Shown here one piece after another: positions 31,031 through 45,600 of a stretch of 64,000 nt of DNA. The notes under the pieces were generated by a model that had not been told where the DNA came from, searched no databases, and saw only the letters and a program-made list of their open reading frames with translations. Source of the stretch: Rhaphigaster nebulosa (Eukaryota; Arthropoda; Insecta; Hemiptera; Pentatomidae). Made by a program: the position numbers and the translations under genes. Where the stretch lies: contig OX411310.1 of assembly GCA_948150685.1 (NCBI GenBank), forward strand, positions 40,263,599-40,327,598. Reading direction: 5' to 3'. Numbering within the stretch: position 1 is the stretch's first letter; every line of letters starts with the position of its first letter.

Positions 31031-33100
31031 CGCCTCAGTTGTATTTGAATATTGTTGAGTAATTAATAAGTATTCAATTTACTGTTTAAATCATTCATAT
31101 ATATGTTTAAAATCTGTAGTATGTTAATGTTCAAAGATATTAAGCAAAAACAATTATCTTTTTTGTTAATTTTTTTTTTTATTCAACATTAAATTTTTAA
31201 TTTCTATAAAAAAAAATTGCTTTAATTTTAATAAATAAAATCACCTACAAAATGTATATTTAAAGATGAGAAATCCTGTCAAGGCGCAATTCCATAAGTA
31301 TTTTCCATAATTAATTGGAAACTTTAATAATGAAAACTTTTATTATAATCTCACTAAAAAGTTCTATCGAGAACTTTTATTATATAGAACTCTTACGATA
31401 AAGTTCTCACACTTTTACTATATAAGCTCTGACCAAAAAGTTCTCGCAAGAATTTATAAGTAAAGTTTTAACATAAAAGTCCTTGCATGAACTGTTTTAA
31501 AAAAATTTCTAAGCAAAAGTTTAAGTTAGAACAAAATTAAAATTAATAAAAGTGTTTATGTATTAACTATTTTGGAACCCCGGTATTTACGTTTTTTACC
31601 GTTGAATGACAGTTGAGATTCCTTTTTTGTGCCTTTCTTTAAAGTGCTTGATTTATTTTTGTTCCAATTGTTTTGAAAACGAAAGCTGAGTCATTGTTCT
31701 TCTTGAGCGGCTATAAGTACGGATGATTCGAGAGACGATAAATAAAAAGACTTTGAGGACACCTATGAAGAACTAAAGAGAGTTTATGTTCACTGATATT
31801 GTTCTAGATAAATTAATAAAATGTTTATCACAACATCGGATCTTATCAATTGCAGAAGTTAATAACACATTATTGCAATACTTACGAGTTCAAAACACAG
31901 GTCATTAAAATCTTTTAACACATTTTTTTTTATTATTATGTCTAATAAGTTTTTGAATAGGCTTTTTATTATTTATGTTTAGCTCCTTACCTTTAGAGAG
32001 AAAAAAATTAATAGAACGAAAACATTTGAAAAAGAAGACTTGCCAAAATGAACAGAAGTTACTAGAGGTTCGACGATTCGTAATTGCTCACATCCTTAAC
32101 CTTAGTTTTCTAGACCGCTCCATTACTTCGATGATCAATAAGTTAATCAATTATTCTCCTCGTTTGGGAAATATTATTTGGGTTAAAAAAAAAAAAAAAT
32201 AATATCTTTGACTTGCACCATTGTTACGATCTACTTACTGCATTTAGGCCCGCATAAACGAGCGGAATTTCTTCAAGGTTTGATCCGAACAGACCAAGAC
32301 TTGAGGAATTCCCTAACGTGTGTGGCGGTTTCCTTGAGGCCGCCAAGGACGCGAGAGGCCGAAAAATCCCTTAGGATATTTCTTATATTTTGGCCTCGAG
32401 ACCAGATTTCCTTGCTTCTTGATCACGTGTGTTACTTGAGGAAATCCTCTCCGTGTGTGGACAAGTTTGCGGTAGGGAATATCCCGGAAGCTTTTTCCTC
32501 GAGGATTTTCTGTACGTGTACGGCAGACTTTACATAGAAGGTCGTGTATGATCGCCAACTTCAAAATAATATTTTAAATTTTAACGAGTACAATATCATG
32601 TCATTGTATTTGAAGAACTGTAATTAACTATATTATTTATGACCGGAAATTCTCCTACTCTGGCCCGAATGGACGTAGAAACAATTGGAAACAGCTATCT
32701 GATAATTTGCATAATAAGTTGATGTGATAATCTTGGTTTTGCTAAGTCATGTGCGTTTTAGGTCCTCGATAAAACTGCGATAATATTGTCGACCATTCTT
32801 CAGGTCTTACATATTAACACTTTGTTGGACACTTTACTAGTGAACGTACTAACAAAACAGTCTTCTTGAGTTCATCTTCGATTATTAAGGTAATTTAATT
32901 TTATATTGATGGATCATAGAATCGTTACTATTCTCTATTATTTTATTTATGGTTGATACAACGATTCTTTTCGCGTGAATTTACAATGCTTTCTAAACAT
33001 TGTTTTTAGTTGTTTAGACATGGTATATAGGAAGGACGTTGTAGCATCCCTCCATTTAAACTTCTATATCATCTAAAAAATATATTCAAAATTTATGAAA
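31031..33100. other. Non-coding stretch with a GC-rich patch
   Basis: Mostly AT-rich. At 31340-31510 the word AGTTCTC recurs irregularly. From 32230 to 32545 the base composition jumps to near 48 percent GC with repeated GTGTGTGG/ACGTGTG and CCTCGAG words; no protein is recognised in either strand. The patch could be an unclassified SINE or a non-coding exon. Confidence 0.4.
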
Positions 33101-33109
33101 GTTCATTTC

Positions 33110-34010
33110 AGGATGAACTGTTGCATGTCAGTCAAACGTTTGACAAGATGTGGCATGAAATCTTGCTTTCCGAGGTTAAAATTTTACTTCCTCCAACCTA
33201 ATGCTTATTGTGAATACAACATTTATAGTTAAAGGACAGAAACTTTACTTTGAATATAGGAAGTGAGATCACTGATATCAAATGTGTCAATGCGGGACTA
33301 CCCTAAGGCAGTGTTCTGGGACCAATATTATTCAATATATATGGTTCAAAACTCCCACAGTGTAATAGAATTTTATTAGCTGATTACTCAACAAATAAAA
33401 AATCTCTAACTAGCATTTACCACTCTTCCAAACTACTCCGATGATATTACTGATTGAATACAATCTGGTAAGTAAAAATAAATAAGTAGAAGTGAGGGTA
33501 CGTAGTAATCTATCTGAATGCTCAGTTTTTTTATCAGATAAAGTTTATTCTGAGAAAATGCGGGGTTTAGGTTTTTTTCTGGACGAGGGACTGGGAAAAT
33601 CTGCAATATATTAAAAAAGAAATAACTGAACAGTAGATATGGTCTTATGTCTAGATTTCCTGACGTTCAAAATTAACTTGAACTAACAAACTCATTACAG
33701 TTTTTCTGAGTCCAATATGGAATATGCAATAGAACTGCGGAATTCTGCTAGAACCTCAAAGATCGAGTGAATAAAGTTCTTTCAGTCGAAAGTATTTCGT
33801 AAAATAGTGGACGCACTACTTTAAGTCACAAACGAAGTCCTACACCATGATCTGAACATTTTCTAACAGTTTTAAACAGACTGTCAAAGGATATTACAAT
33901 AATTTCTACCCAAAGCTAACTTATTACACGGAGAATCTGAGCAAAGCAATTTGGAGTTTTGAGCATACATCCTGCACCTACGATATCTCAAGTCAGCTTC
34001 ATTAAAAAAA
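33110..34010 (+). pseudogene. jockey-like LINE reverse transcriptase relic
   Basis: Across frames the plus strand gives TFDKMWHEILLSEVK (motif A), NIGSEITDIKCVNAGLP, a stop in place of Gln, then GSVLGPILFNIYGSKLPQ, LLADYSTNKKSL (a degenerate ADDTA box) and later WNYGIELWNSARTSKIE and TNEVLHHDLNI. These follow jockey-clade order. The catalytic box is destroyed and stops are frequent, so this is an old copy. Confidence 0.82.
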
Positions 34011-34132
34011 AAAAATTATAATTTAACAAATATATATTTATTTATGTTTTTTACCACGAACAATTTCCAATTTATAGAGTTATTTGTTAAGAAGAGGAAT
34101 CTAGGCAATCAATATGTAATAATGATATATCA

Positions 34133-34137
<5 letters not shown>

Positions 34138-34192
<55 letters not shown>

Positions 34193-34200
34193 CTTATATA
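34138..34200. repeat. (AT)n microsatellite
   Basis: About 22 AT units, flanked by further A/T-rich sequence. Confidence 0.9.
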
Positions 34201-36017
34201 CAAATATTTTTTTTATTAACAAATAAAATATCAATATGAATGTTAACTTCCTGATAAGCGTCAAACTCGTGATTCGCTTATCAGTAGCTTTATTTCAAAA
34301 TAAATGGCAGCAAATCCACCAAGAAAAAGGGTTAGGCAACCCTTAGTAACCAGACAATTACTTAGTATTGTTAGTATCATTCTTCCATCTTCTTGACCCC
34401 ATACTTGTTCTGCAAACTCGACGCCATGGAAAAGTGAAACAGTTTCTTCTAAAAGAACAACTGTTCCTGAAGAAGATAGAACCAGCAGTTACTTTCACTT
34501 TTCCATCTCTTTTGAAGAATCTGATAAGGATTTAAATCTTCCAAGTTGATGTTGGAGAGGCCATAAACATTCTTGAAGCTGGAACCTGTGATATGGTGGC
34601 TGGTCAAACAAGCGACTGCACTGCGAACAACCCTCAAAATCAATTAGCAAGAGATTTCATGATAGAAAAATGATGACCTATACAACCTGTAAGATGATTT
34701 TTTGGAGGGTTTCTTTGTTTAAGAAACAAAGAAATGGTCAAATGTTTCTGAAGATGATTAGATGAGCAATGTCAGGTAACTTAGTGACAAAACTGAATTT
34801 ATGTGAATTTTTAATCGAAATTACCTCTGCTACAAAGTTATTCCTACTGGTGGGGTAAAACTGTGACACCCAAGAAAATTGTTGACTCCTCAAGTGTGCC
34901 AAATTAAAATTTTCGCATGGAGTAAATAAACCTAAATTTATAGCTTACGGCTATTGTCAAAAAAAAAATATGCAGAATGTGAAAAATTCCCAGCTGAGTT
35001 AGTTAATATTTACTTAGCGGTGGTCTCGAGAAATGAATCTTGACCCTCCCAATCTCCCCAGCGGTTGGCAAACACTGGTACTGACCATTGATACCATTAC
35101 CAGTACCAGTACATAATATTATAGCATTATGTATCATATTGTTGAATCAAGAACATTCTGTATTTACAAGCAGCATTATATTAAGTAAACTTACAAGAAT
35201 AAGGAACATGGAGAATTTGTGGCTGTATTTTTGTGTTAAGGTGAATTTTCGTTGAAAACTCGAATTTGAAGTTTTTCACTTTCATAGTACACCCCTTACT
35301 ATTTCATAGGTAAGGGAAAGTGAACATTATCCAGTTGAAATAATTATACTTTTTTTACTCATTATATTTAATGTAATAAAAAAATAAAATGGCGGAAGAT
35401 GTTTTTGTATAATATGATTAATATTGTCCTAAATTTTATGTTTATAATCAAAATTTAACACGACAACACAAAAACACCTGATCCGACAACACTTAGTACA
35501 CAAAAATACTTACCCAAATAGGGTTTACAAGCATGAAAATTAAACGAGCAATGTAAACAGTAAATAAATAAAATGATAATTTAAAATGAAGTACATGCTC
35601 GAAAACACACCCTTTAGTAAGGGAAACAACTAACTCGGATAACTATGAGACTTTAAATCCTGACAATGCCTGAGCTCCGATTGACTTTACCAGAAGTGAT
35701 AAGAGTGGGGGAAAGTTATTCGATCTGTAAAGTTTGATGAGCCAATTATCAAGCTTGAGGAATGATGGATTTATTAAAGTTTTTCACATACTACCTGATT
35801 TGAACATTTGTCCGGTTTCAAGGCTCAAATACTTCTATATAAGACGTCTGGAAGTTAGGGCAGCCTAAAAGAAAAAAAAATATATGTGTAGTGGGAAATT
35901 GGAATCTTTGGTTCTAAAAATAATTTAAAAATTATTACGCACAATCTTAGTTGATTATTAATGATTATATATAAATATATTTTTCTTATTTTGGAATCAG
36001 GTAACTCACGAGACTAA
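34201..36017. other. Non-coding stretch
   Basis: No gene supported. A 10-bp inverted repeat (CTGATAAGCG / CGCTTATCAG) lies at about 34250-34284. A 64-codon minus-strand frame at 34449-34643 has no recognisable features. Confidence 0.35.
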
Positions 36018-36355
36018 AGGGGCCTACAGACGACCAACATGGTTGATCGTACATCTCTACAGACATAACGACAGGTTGAACAACATGGTTGTCCGATATC
36101 CAAGCTGACCATCATGTTAGTAGTCTGTAGACCTCATAACATGTGGTTGGCCAACACTCTAATAGGCACTTCAAAACGGTGGATGAATTAAGCTCCGCCT
36201 ACCAGATAAGATATCTAACCTTGTTTAATTTTACTTTAACCGTTGGTCCAACATGTGCCTCAACTAACAACCAACTACAGACGTTCAACTTCGCTCTCGC
36301 GAACAATATTGAACGAAAACAATATTGAACAACCATGTTGATCGTCTGGCCTCTT
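36018..36355. mobile_element. Candidate MITE with imperfect 30-bp inverted ends
   Basis: The left end GGGGCCTACAGACGACCAAC and the right end, reading GAGGCCAGACGATCAACATG on the reverse strand, are imperfect inverted repeats. The word AACATGGTTG is repeated inside. No coding frame and no clear target duplication. It lies 150 bp upstream of the protease first exon. Confidence 0.55.
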
Positions 36356-36503
36356 TGTGTAATCCTCTGTGTTCTCAATAGCAACCAGTTTCTCAATGAC
36401 ATATGTACCTATTTATTTTTTGTTTTTTTTCTCTGCACATAAATTATATAGTATAATAAGAGTATATAATCATGTGATAATGAATTCTTCTTATTGCGGA
36501 TAG

Positions 36504-36629
36504 ATGAGGCAATGCTTTCTCCCATTGCTGCTGGCTGGAGGGTACAGCGATATCTGCGGGACCAACAGCTCCCACACAGATAATCTTACGGAGAAAGAAA
36601 CAAGTTGCCCTTGTGGTCTATCCAATAAG
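36504..36629 (+). CDS. Protease exon 1: hydrophobic start and CPCG linker
   Basis: ATG follows an in-frame TAG, so it is either the true start or the base after a splice acceptor (CGGATAG). It encodes 42 residues including SHTDNLTEKETSCPCGLSNK and ends at a weak donor GTCAAT in phase 0. Confidence 0.65.
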
Positions 36630-39600
36630 GTCAATATTATTGCAGCTGTATTTTATAATGTCACCAAGGATTTGTATTTGTTATTTCTATAACAACTTTA
36701 AGTTCTATAAATAACCTTATGCAGCCTAATATACATCGATTCCTAGCCTGAGGTGTTTTTATCTGGAAAGTTTTGTTTCAACTTAACTACCTCAATTTTT
36801 TCCCGAAAACTAAAAAAAAAAAAAAATGCAAAACCGCTAACAAAATTAATCTTTTTGCGTTTTTTCTCACATAGCATGCATTTTTTTAAGCAACATCAAC
36901 CTAAATTAAGCAAGAGTAAATTCCTCACATTTTTGTACTTCCGACCATCGTTTAGAAGGTTAGACCAATGAGGTCCAGTCAAATGGAGACGCGAAAGGGA
37001 TATTGATGGAAAGTTTTTTTAATGTTCTGAAAATTTGCTTATTTATGTACTTATTTTTAGAGTGCTGATTACGAATTAAAACTTTACTACCTCAATTTTT
37101 TCACCGAAATAAAAAAAAAATTCAAATAAACTCAAAAACTTATTTTCGACATTCTGTCTCATAACTTCGGAGTCGCCAAACAAAAAAATCATAAGAATCA
37201 AAATTGTAGGTAATTTACTCTTCTTCCTTCTTTCTTCTAAATGAATATTAGCATTTATTCGAATAATAAATGGTTATCAAGTTAAAAGAAAAATAATTTT
37301 TTTTTCTTCTGGGAAAAAATCGAGGAAATTGAATTGAAATTCGTAATCAGCGCGTTAAAAAAACTTAAATGAGCAAATTTTCAAAACTGCTCCAAAACTT
37401 TCCACCGAGTCCCCTTTGACTCTCTGTTAACTAGACCTCATAAGACTAAGGCCGTATTTATGGAAGTTCTTACACAACAAAAACACCTTACTAAAAGTTT
37501 CCTTTTATTGCACACCTTTTCGTTTTATTTCTTAAGTTAAGTTAAGTCACAAATTTTTCATTTCCCTGAGGTTTTATGATAAAACATTTTTTTATTAGGC
37601 TGTATTTATGTTATGAGTGCACTAGAATTAACTTATAAATATATTTGCTTTAACCATTAACTTATTTTTTTTTTTTAATTTCAATCTGTTCTCTGTATTT
37701 TTTTTCATACAATTATTGTAATTTTATACTTTGTTTACACTAATAAAAAAAAGTATTTGCATATTATTTCGTTTTTTTCATGGAATTACTTGTAACAAAA
37801 TTAGTTATTTAGTGATCAAGTTAAAAATTTTGTCACTCAGGAAACAGTAGTACTAGTAGGTAACACCTCATATTTGCTAACAAATTATAATTTTTTTCAT
37901 TTTCGATACAAGTTCCTGAAATTTTTTCACTGACTTTTTTTTTTAACATCGTTTTTTTTTTAAGTAGTTCTGTCCTATAATGTATTAGAGTGGATGCTCC
38001 TAAACGATACCCAGTACGAAAATAAATATAGATTGCTAAAATGTAAGCAATTTACTATTGTTTAATTTAGAAAGATTTAGCTTAAAAAAACATGATTTTT
38101 ATCGTATGGAAGAAGAAATGAAAAAAAAGATTGGTTTATTTATTTTCTTATAGTTCTGAGAAAACTTTGAGGAAACAAAGTTGAAATTCGTAAAATAACT
38201 TCTCCATAACGTTCCACCAAGTCCCGGTTGACTGGGTCTTTCTGGGTTCCCAGTTGACTGGACTCGCCAGGGTGACCCGAAATGGCTCGGAGAAGCCTTT
38301 AGGAGTTTCAGGGAAAATTGTCTCTTCTATAAGCTATAAGCGTTCGAGATCTGTGAAAGTCTTAACGCTAGGACAAAGATAGGGTTTGGAACGCAGAGAG
38401 TCTTTCCGGGACCTAGACGCCTTTCTGGTGCCCAGTTGACTGAACTATTCTTTGTTGAGAGAGTATATTCCAGCTCGAAACCGAATGGTGATTAAAGGTT
38501 TTAAAATTAATGAATAATTAGTTGTTGTTTGCGCCAACACGAAATAAATACGCGTTTTTTTTTTACATTCGTGTTCGAATTTCCTTGGGTTACGAAGCGT
38601 TCCAACATTCAGCGAACACTACATTATAGTTCCTCCTCGGTTGCAAAAAAACACGTGATTCGTCTATAATTCTGTTTCCTTTGAAAATGTATAATTGCCC
38701 CATACTATACAGAAGAACTTAATATACCGTTATAAAGCTAAAGATTTTAGAGAAAAAAAAATCTAACATATAAAGTCGTAGAAAGTAATAGAGAGTGATG
38801 ATAAACGCATAAACTTAAGTAATTGTAGTTAATAATGTCTACTGTTATATCATTTAATGAAAACTAAACGGAAATTTTTAAAATGTCACTAATCCTACTT
38901 GAGCAGAAATTTATTTCTGCTCGAAGTAGGGCGATAAGTGATAAGTTGAATGATGCATGCTCTGCACCAGATTTTTATTTTATAAATTTATTTTATCAAT
39001 GCATACTACTAATATATACTATTTTATAAATATATAAATTATTAAATAAATAAATTGTTTCAATTATTTTATATATTATTCTTGGTCACCAACCGGACAA
39101 TCTCCTTTATTTTAAGACTTATCTGTATTTATATTTTAATTTATGAACACATTTATTATTCAGAAACAACAAAGGATAATTGGTGGTGACGAAACTTCGC
39201 CTAATCAATATCCCTTCATGCTTGTACTCGTCCTGACGGAAGGCTTAAGGCACTTCTGCGGCGCTTCTATCCTCAGCGAGAAGCACGCCATCACTGCGGC
39301 ACACTGCACCCATCCTCTCGAGGGCAGGGCCATCAGTGTTATAGCCGGAGCCCATGACAAAACAAAATGTCAGTAGTAAATAACATATTTTATTATTTTT
39401 ACCATTTGAAGCTATTATTAATGCTACTATTTACAAAATGTAGTACGTAAAATTTCAAGAAATTTTATGAATATTGGCCCCGAGTAATAATATAAAATTA
39501 AGATGGTATGTATAGTCATCATTATCTGGCGCAACAACTCGTCACCGAGCCTGGGCCGCCTCCAATAACATCCGCAAGTTGGCTCTATCCTGCGCAGCGT

Positions 39601-42600
39601 CTCTCCAGTTACTAACATTGAGTAGTGTTCTTGCATGTTCTGTAACAGCCTCAAAACACCTCACGTTCAGTCTTTCCACTCATTTTGTACTTATATGGAT
39701 TATCTTGGTGAGGATCTTCTTGGATATCAGCGTATCCTCCGTTCTTGCCCGTAATGTAAGAATAGCATTATTAGCAGCAGCCGTCCAAGCATGGCTACCT
39801 TGACTACCTCCGATCTATTGTAGAGGTTGCGCAGACAGCTCTTCGTTACTGTGTCTTCTCTATGCTTCACCTACTTTTATGAGTCCGAAGATCTTCCATA
39901 GAATTGACCTCTCGAATATCAGGAGCCTTTTCTCATTCGACTTTGTTATAGCCCAGGCCTTTAAGCCATTGTCTCCTTTGAGAGGATCTGCTCTTAAACT
40001 GCTTCTATGGGCTATAATAGCATCTGTTAGCAGCATTGATTTTCCTTCAAATCTCCTCTGAAAATTCGTGTTTTATGTTGATCTCTGTCCCCAAGTAAAC
40101 AAAGCTGCCTACGCAAACTGTTTTTCTCTTTTTCTTCTGTCCTTCCTGTTCGCATACATGTATTTAGTCTTCCGTACATTGGCACTAAGACTAAGTTTCT
40201 CGGCTGCAATAAATGCTTACTTGTGCCCTTTTAAATTTCGCTGCGACGCTGGAATCGTGTGCATTTGAATCGCCTAGAATTTGGGCCAGTTACCTAAACA
40301 AGTCTCCCATCAACCTGGATTCTGGAGTTCCTAATGGCTTTTTCTTCTACGAGATTGAAGAGTAGGCAGGCAAGGGCATCACCTTGACTCACCCCTATTT
40401 TTATGCTGAATTCCTCCCAGGGGTCGGATTCAATTTTTATTGCGCACTTTAATCCTTATATGGCAATTTTTACCAGATGAATGAGCTTTTTGGGTGTACT
40501 AATTTCTCTCAGGGCTTGAAATTGTTCATTTCTATCTACCTTATCATAGACTGCTTTAAAATCTACAAAGAGATGTTGCATGACCATATTTTACTCTTTG
40601 CATTTCTCCAGCATTAGCTCCAGTGAAAATATGTGGTCTAATATAGACCGTTATTTTCTAAATCATGCCAGGCAAATACAGGTTTTACTCTCTGCATTCA
40701 GGATAAGTCGTGCATACAAAATGCTGGACAAAACTTTATAATCACAAGAGAGAAGGGTAATCCCACGGTAGTTATAACACTCTGTCTTGTCTCCCTTTTT
40801 ATGGACTGGACACATTACTGCCTTACTCCACTCTAAAGGCATCCGCTCCTCTTTTCATAAGTCAAGGACAAGGTTGCGTAGTGCTTTCTCTGTCTCTGTC
40901 TCCTAATTTCTATAAATCTCAGAATGAATATAGTGCATTCCAGGTGCTTTGTTATTTTTAAGGTTGCCAATAGCATCTTCGAGCTCATGCTCATCCAGGA
41001 CTACCACATCGTCCACAGTATCAAACTTAGCCTACTCTGTTATGAGTTCTGCTCTTCTGAAAGCTTTTTTGAAGGGCCTAACCTAACTAGTCAAAAGTCT
41101 AATATAATAGGCACAGTCTCTATACGTTGTCACAATTCTGAGGTTAAGAAAAAGATATAAGATGAAACAGTGATAAACTCTCAGTACGAGCAAGCTGGTG
41201 CCCACCAACGTCAAGGTGGTCTCTCTTAGGGCCAGTCGAGACCGTGAAGCGGCCAAGAGGAATATAGACTCTAAAAACATCAGCATAGCTCCATTAGTGA
41301 TGACTATCTGTTTCTACATCTTCAAAGAATTAAGAGAGGGCGCAATGTCAGGTATGATTCCAAGTCTTGAATTGTAGGTTGAGCCGGCATGAATTCTAAT
41401 CCCACGGTGGCTATAAAGTAGGCAAGTATCTTAGTTTTAGATTTATCAAGTCCACTGGCATAAATAATAATATTCGTTAAGGGGGAGGCTCCTGATGGAT
41501 AAGCGAAGTCTGTGGAACTCGGGCATCTAAGAGTGGACGACTTAGGAACATTTGATAACATAAGTTGTGGATATATGTCTTAATTTTCGCAACATGCTAC
41601 CTTGGATTTGAAAACGGATTTTCCTTCATTTCACCTTGGGATGAACAGTCGGCTTTCGTTTGTGCTTCTGAGGTTCTCTATGTATTTCATCTGGTGATTC
41701 TCCCATGTCTTTTTGTTCCTTTGGTGAACTTTTTTCTCTGCTCTTCTCAGATCCTTATAAAAAGCATTAGTGTCCCTATCACCTCTGTGTCATTTTCTTA
41801 TATGCCTCATTTTTATTATTTGCCATAAATTTGCATTCCTCATCATTGTGATTGTGGCATCCAAAACGATTCTGATCAAGCAGCTTTGGGCTTAACTCCT
41901 TTGGTCTCTTCTGCAGTAGACCTTATGGCATTTTTGGTACATTTCCATTCTTCATCAATTTCGCGTTCTGCGTACTTCAGTTCATCATTTAGTTTCTCTT
42001 CCAGTATTTCTTGATAAGCTGTAAGCTGATTGTAATCCTTGAGCTTGGCTGCATTACACAATATTCCATCCTGGTTATGATGATTAGCATCCTGGTTCGA
42101 ATTCTGTCAATGTTCAAATGGATCTTTGAAATCGCATATAGTTTTCACAATGGACCCAATTTAACTTCTAAGATTAATTGATGAGAAATATTAATCAATA
42201 CAATCTTACAGGCCTTATGTTGGTAAAACTTCAATTCTTAGTGTGATTCATCTCAAATTTGCATTATTATCAGAGCTGTTAACATTTAATTTCACTCTTA
42301 TGATTGCTGTTACATAAATTTCTGTGCGTTTGTGAACGATCCTAATTCTTTTAGCTTCATTCGTGGAAATTATAAGGTGCTTAAGCAAAGAACGGACTTG
42401 ACAGATTTTGTGAAAAATGCTTAATACTTATTTTAAATTAAAAGTAAGTGAACAGGATAAAGCATAGCCGCTTTCAATTCTCTTGGTGTGGAGATTCTGA
42501 AAACTGTTACTTTCTCATTGACTGTTACTTTTGTTTAGTTAATGTTTTATGACGCTCTATTCTAGGTTTATATCACAAGTTAGAGATCTTTCGCCTGTAA

Positions 42601-45600
42601 CCATATTCCTCTAAGTCAAGCCTATGGCGTTAAGCCCACTCACGTTTCGACAGGGCTTTATATGGTAAGTCAATAGGATTCTGTAATAACTAAGTCAACA
42701 AGGAAGGGGGAGACCAGGCATTTTCAGTCCTCCCTCCCAATATTTCATTTAATTTAAAAATCCATGTTTACATCCCGGTTTTTCCGGCCCAGTTTGACTT
42801 GTATCAGTTATATTATGCTATTGATGATTGTACTCTTTTATGCCCCTCCCACATCCCAAGCTATCATGTTTCACTAACCATCGCCTTCTCCCCTTCCTCA
42901 ATATTTCCTATATGCCGGGGTTAGTGTTCCAGAGTAATCTTCCTAAAATAATAATCAAATCCTCTTATCATCGTTCAAATTTATGTCAAATGAACTTTGA
43001 TTTTCTAAAAACATTTCATTTTTTTTTCCTAGTAACCGAAAAAACCATGGTGGTCCCAGTGGAGAAGCACCTGGAGCACGAGAACTACAACCCTCACATC
43101 ATTATGAACGATATCTCCCTTCTCTTCCTGGCAAAGCCGCTCAAGTTCGGGCCGAACATCAGTCCCCTCTGCATGCCGACCAAGAAGATGTATTTGGATA
43201 ACAAGGACGTCAAGATCATCGGTATGTATATTGCTCAACAAAATATAACAGGATTCGCTCTTTGTTTCTTTGCATGTGATAAAAGTTCAGTTATGTTACT
43301 TTCATGGCGGGATGAACTTAATTATAAACTATACAGATAATAATAGTTATAATTTCTCTTATTATTGTCTCAAGGTTGGGGTATGACCGCGGCAGACAAG
43401 CCTCCTTCGATAGTCTTGAAGGAGATAGACGTGAAGATCCTTCCGTACATCCGATGTAAGGGCAAATTTTTCTTCATGTACAATCCTCTTCCATGGAAAG
43501 TCAGTCAGATCTGCACTGGCGCTAAAGACAAGGGAGCCTGCAGGGTAATACTTTTTTTATTGTTTTTGAAAATATTGCGTGCAAATATAATTTGTTATAT
43601 TTGCACGCAATATTTTATATTATGTATGCAATATTTTTATTTGCACGCTGATGTAATATAGAAAGATATTTAAAAATGTTTCTAAAGTTTCTTACTATTA
43701 GAGTGTGAATCTCTTGATTTCTAAACTCTGCAGTGCCTAAAATAGGCAATATTTAAATTTGAAGACATTACTTAATAGAATCCCAATGGCCTAATGTGCT
43801 TCTTAAGAAGTGTTCGATTCCTGAGGGATCTCTAGAGGCACAGAGAGGTACACACAAGATATTCATACGAGTCCGTGGTGAACCGTGGCGTATCCACGAC
43901 GGAAGAGGGGATTATTAATTATTAATTTCCTATCCCATAATAACCATTGACAAAAAAAAATACAGCTAATTTAAAATATACCTACTAGTAACAATAATGA
44001 ATACTTGTGATAAATTATCATTCATTAGGTAGAAGGAAAATTAACCTATTGTCGAAATGATCAAATGTAGTTATATATTTATCAATTGTAATTACATTTT
44101 ATATTAATTTAAATAAAATAAGTGTGTTAAACTTCAATTTTTTCATTATTTTTGAAACCTGATGAAAACACAAAACTTATTTATATGGTCCAGTGGTTAG
44201 GTCGATGGGTTCGTATAAATGGAATCCTAATCAACGTCAAAATAGTTTTAAATTGCTTCAAATTGTATCGTTTGTAATCGGGTTATTAATTACTGGGATA
44301 TCCAGTCATCCTGGGATAGCCGGGATATGGGAACAAAATCGGATAATTCTACACATAATCCTTTACATATTCCGTTGCAAATATGCATTAGAAATTAAAT
44401 ATGTTTGGCGCCTCAAAGAAAAAATATCGGTGTACAAACATTAAATATATATAAAAACAATGTATAACATAATCCCTGATACATGGCCGTAATATGTGGG
44501 ACAGATGGCAAAGGGGGCACTTACCCTGGACGGAAAATTTCGGGCGAAATTTTATTTTCAGGTTAAGTAAAAAATATTTGTTTCTGTTTTTTTATTGTAT
44601 TGGCCTTAATGTAAGGAGGTGGTGTTATTTATTTCAAAATATACAACCTATTGTGCTGCTGACTTTTATTGGAGGAGGGAAGGGGAAGAGTTTCCGGCCC
44701 TGCCCTGATATTCCCCTCCCTCCCTAAAAAAATATCTCTGGACCCGCCTCTGATGGGAAACGTTTCCCATTCCTCAATATTTAAAACTATTAGGATGTGG
44801 AAATAGTTCTGCATTGATAGTTTGTAAGGTTTTGGATGATAGGCCTGAGCCTAGAGCTGATAGTTAGTGATATTTGATATCTATAATCCCATAGATAGTG
44901 ATAGTGATCAAAGCATTAAAATGATCATCATCGGTGATCCCAATTTGTAATTAGCACGAAAAGAGTTTGGTTTTACGACTTTTTTATTAATTGTTCTATA
45001 TTAAGTTTTTATACCGGTTTTCTCAACGATTGGAAAAAAAACAAAATCTTTGCATTTCTGTAAGGCGATGTCGAGAAAAATGCAAACTTTTTTTTTTAAT
45101 GTTCAAGATCATCATTTTATCAAGAAAATGATACAGAAAATAGTTCACTTTCAATTAAATTACCTTGTCTTTGCGCTAGTTATCGATCGTGATATTAACG
45201 GTTAATTGCTTTTAGTTTATTAGTTTTAGGCACACATTAAAAAATAATTAATAATTTTGTTCAAAAGTTATAGTAATCTATTTTTTTATTATATAATTTC
45301 GATATAATTTTTCTCTCTTTTCAGGATAAAAATAATTAGGGCTATTCTTTAGGGCCAAAAAAAGGATCGAAGGTATTTTTTTGGAGTTAATGATGTAACA
45401 AAAGTGATTTTTTTAGGGTTTAAGAAAAACAAAACTGAATGATCAATAGAACTTATTTGAAAAATTGTAAAAATTACATATGTGATTGCTGATTTTTTTT
45501 AGAAATGTACATTTATAATTTAATAAGGACGTATATTAGAAATATGAAAACATACCTAAAAATTAATTTTTGTTTGTTTTTGCGCAAAATAGCTTCTTAT

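Noticed and set aside
43790..43920. SINE fragment with GTTCGATTCC
   Set aside because: A B-box-like word is present but there is no A box at the right spacing and no shared body with the other SINEs.
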